A DNA stretch of 13,041 nt, from contig DAOUYX010000024.1 of assembly GCA_030665925.1 (NCBI GenBank), forward strand, positions 1-13,041, written 5' to 3'. A program made the translations under genes and the position numbers. Under the pieces are notes generated by a model. It saw only the letters and a program-made list of their open reading frames with translations. It was not told the origin of the DNA and did no database searches. The stretch's first letter is position 1. Each line of letters begins with the position of its first letter. Positions 11,433 through 13,041 of the stretch are shown here, piece by piece. The stretch comes from Methanosarcinales archaeon. GTDB lineage: Archaea; Halobacteriota; Syntropharchaeia; Alkanophagales; Methanospirareceae.

Positions 11433-13041
11433 ATGAACCTTGCAAAATGCAGGATAATCGGCGTTTTTAACAACGAAAAATCAGTGGAGCTTGTGCTAAA
11501 AGGTTTAGAAGCGCTAAAAAATCGAGAAGATGTAGATTTCTGGATTTGCACGGAGAATGCCGATTGTTGTTCAAAAGACGTGCACGAATTAAAACAGAAG
11601 GTGAATCAGAGCAGTAGAAATTGTATTGCGTGTTCTTCTTGCTGTAAAACCACCATTTCAAGAAGACGGTTAGGAAACGAGTTTGTAGCAGATGCCGAAC
11701 TGTACAACGTGGATGAGGTAAAAGAAAAGTACCATATTGAAGGCGAAAACAGCTATGAAATGCTATCGAGATTGATAGATCGCTTTTTCCTGGAAAGTGT
11801 GCTAAACGAAGATTATTCCTCTTTAAACGAGATAGACGGGGCGTATGCATTTGCGTATTGGATACGTGGAGACGCGAATGGTGATGATTTGTTGTACATC
11901 GCTCGTGATATACTTGGATTGAGACCCGTTTGCTTCGTGCATACCACCGATGGATTTGCGTTTGCTTCTGAGAAAAAGGCATTAGAAGCGATGGGGTATC
12001 CACATGCGATCGAGCTTGATCCGAGAGTTCTCTTAAAATATAATGTCAAAGAAGACCGCTTGAAGTTCGCGAACCGGGATTTCTTTCCCGTTGTACCAGA
12101 GCTAACGGAGGGGAAGGACAAGATAAGCGAAGAATTGCTAACCTTGCTGCGAGCAAGTATTTCGAGGATGATCCCACGGGAGGAGCGGTTTGGTGTGCTC
12201 TTCTCCGGTGGTCTGGATTCCACGCTTATCGCTTACCTCTGCAAGGATTTGAACGCTGATTTCGTCTGCTATACCGTAGCGGTTGACGATCCGGTGATGA
12301 AGGAAGCGGAAGATTTGGTATATGCGAAGCGCATAGCTGCGGATCTGGGGTTGGCATTGAGAATAAAAAAGTTGAGTGTTGAGGATGTCGAGACATATCT
12401 CAAAGAAGTTGTTCCGCTGATTGACGATACGAACGGCGTTAAGATAAGCGTGGCTGTGCCGATATACGCAGCGTGCGAGATGGCGAAGGAGGACGGTGTA
12501 AAAACGGTTTTATACGGGCTCGGCACAGAAGAGCTATTCGCCGGTTACGAACGGCATAGACGCGTAAAAAGAGAGGATTTGAATAGAGCATGCCTATCTG
12601 GACTGTTGGGGATGTACGAACGGGACCTTTACAAGGATGATATGGTGGCGACGTGGCATGGGATTTCGTTGCGGGCACCGTTTTTGGCTACTGACTTCGT
12701 GGCTTATGCACTGAGAATACCCGCAGCATATAAACTGACTGACGATGTGAATAAGGTGATTTTAAGAGAGATAGCGAGCGAACTTGGCATGAAGAAGGAA
12801 GTTGCAAGCAGAAAGAAACGGGCGGTGCAGTACGGCTCAAACGTGGTTAAGGCAATAGAGAAATTGGCTAAGAGAAACGGGTACCGGTACACGAGGGATT
12901 ACCTGAGGACTTTTTACCCGTCGCGAGATATTAAATTGGGCTGCCTGTTCAACTCTGGTAAGGACAGTGCCTATGCGCTCTGGCTCATGCAGAAGGCAGG
13001 CTATCCGGTGGAATGTTTAATCACGATAAGAAGCCGAAATC
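11433..13041 (+). CDS. Asparagine-synthase-like protein fused to a Dph6/DUF71-like PP-loop domain (3' partial)
   Basis: Open from ATG 11433 to the window end (536 codons so far). Residues 1 to about 190 resemble the class II glutaminase domain of AsnB: CRIIGVF (6-12), RRLGNEFVADAELYN (78-92), IDGAYAFAYW, then an ARDILGLRP and FAFASEKKALEA stretch. However, the Cys aligned with the catalytic Cys2 is residue 6, not exposed by Met removal, and CGI is changed to CRI. A Cys-rich stretch (C39, C45, C46, C64, C67, C70, C71) lies between. The synthase domain has the PP-loop SGGLDS (258-263), GTEELFAGYERH, SLRAPFLATDFV and KKRAVQYGS. From about residue 503 a second PP-loop domain starts: KLGCLFNSGKDSAYALW with SGKDS at 508-512, like diphthine-ammonia ligase. 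The likely role is ATP-dependent amidation or another adenylation reaction on an unknown substrate, with free ammonia or a partner glutaminase. Confidence 0.8.
   Translation, partial: MNLAKCRIIGVFNNEKSVELVLKGLEALKNREDVDFWICTENADCCSKDVHELKQKVNQSSRNCIACSSCCKTTISRRRLGNEFVADAELYNVDEVKEKYHIEGENSYEMLSRLIDRFFLESVLNEDYSSLNEIDGAYAFAYWIRGDANGDDLLYIARDILGLRPVCFVHTTDGFAFASEKKALEAMGYPHAIELDPRVLLKYNVKEDRLKFANRDFFPVVPELTEGKDKISEELLTLLRASISRMIPREERFGVLFSGGLDSTLIAYLCKDLNADFVCYTVAVDDPVMKEAEDLVYAKRIAADLGLALRIKKLSVEDVETYLKEVVPLIDDTNGVKISVAVPIYAACEMAKEDGVKTVLYGLGTEELFAGYERHRRVKREDLNRACLSGLLGMYERDLYKDDMVATWHGISLRAPFLATDFVAYALRIPAAYKLTDDVNKVILREIASELGMKKEVASRKKRAVQYGSNVVKAIEKLAKRNGYRYTRDYLRTFYPSRDIKLGCLFNSGKDSAYALWLMQKAGYPVECLITIRSRN

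Noticed and set aside
11467..12892. Minus-strand open frames opposite the PP-loop fusion gene.
   Set aside because: The plus frame is continuous and matches AsnB motifs throughout; the opposite frames have no family features.

Overview
This 13 kb window is archaeal chromosomal DNA, most likely from a mesophilic euryarchaeon of the Methanomicrobia/Archaeoglobi/ANME-1 neighbourhood. The evidence is an RFC clamp-loader small-subunit paralog, Orc1/Cdc6, endonuclease Q, a DUF131 membrane protein, an initiator tRNA with A1:U72, tRNAs without encoded CCA, and TATA boxes about 25 nt before start codons (leaderless-type promoters). The genus is not resolvable by eye. Most genes are of intermediate GC; a stretch around 4.6-6.1 kb is clearly more AT-rich.

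Layout, left to right. (1) 1-1005: 3' part of a divergent RFC small subunit with a degenerate ATPase site. (2) 1168-1560: DUF35 zinc-ribbon/OB protein. (3) 1744-2961 (minus): Orc1/Cdc6, with a 232-bp upstream region that holds an ORB-like site and dyads and is a candidate origin. (4) 3194-4579: adenylosuccinate lyase. (5) 4.6-6.1 kb: AT-rich stretch with a Doc/Fic remnant, a Vms1-like eRF1-family protein (minus) and an IS200/IS605-like hairpin. (6) 6151-7623: divergent pair of a DUF131 membrane protein and a tandem SIS-domain protein. (7) 7635-10635 (minus): initiator tRNA-Met, endonuclease Q, tRNA-Lys and an FAD dehydrogenase of the COG2509 type, with each tRNA placed directly before a protein gene. 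(8) 10973-11266: ArsR-like winged-helix regulator with paired dyads upstream. (9) 11433-end: an asparagine-synthase-like protein fused to a second PP-loop (Dph6/DUF71-like) domain, cut by the window end.

Three intergenic spaces carry the same kind of element: short arrays of 9-10 nt units (CGCAGAGNN or ACGCAGATTA type) arranged as inverted pairs around a core of about 40-60 nt. They lie just after stop codons or between convergent genes.

Functionally the window mixes DNA replication and repair (RFC subunit, Orc1, EndoQ with a C-terminal PCNA-binding peptide), translation and ribosome rescue (two tRNAs, the Vms1-like protein, possibly the Dph6-like domain) and metabolism (PurB, DUF35, SIS, FAD enzyme). 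I see no CRISPR array, prophage or defence operon. The most unusual items are the double PP-loop fusion with its cysteine-rich, apparently dead glutaminase domain, the inverted short-unit arrays, the tRNA-led mRNAs, and a pair of mutually exclusive hairpins over the ribosome-binding site of the last gene.
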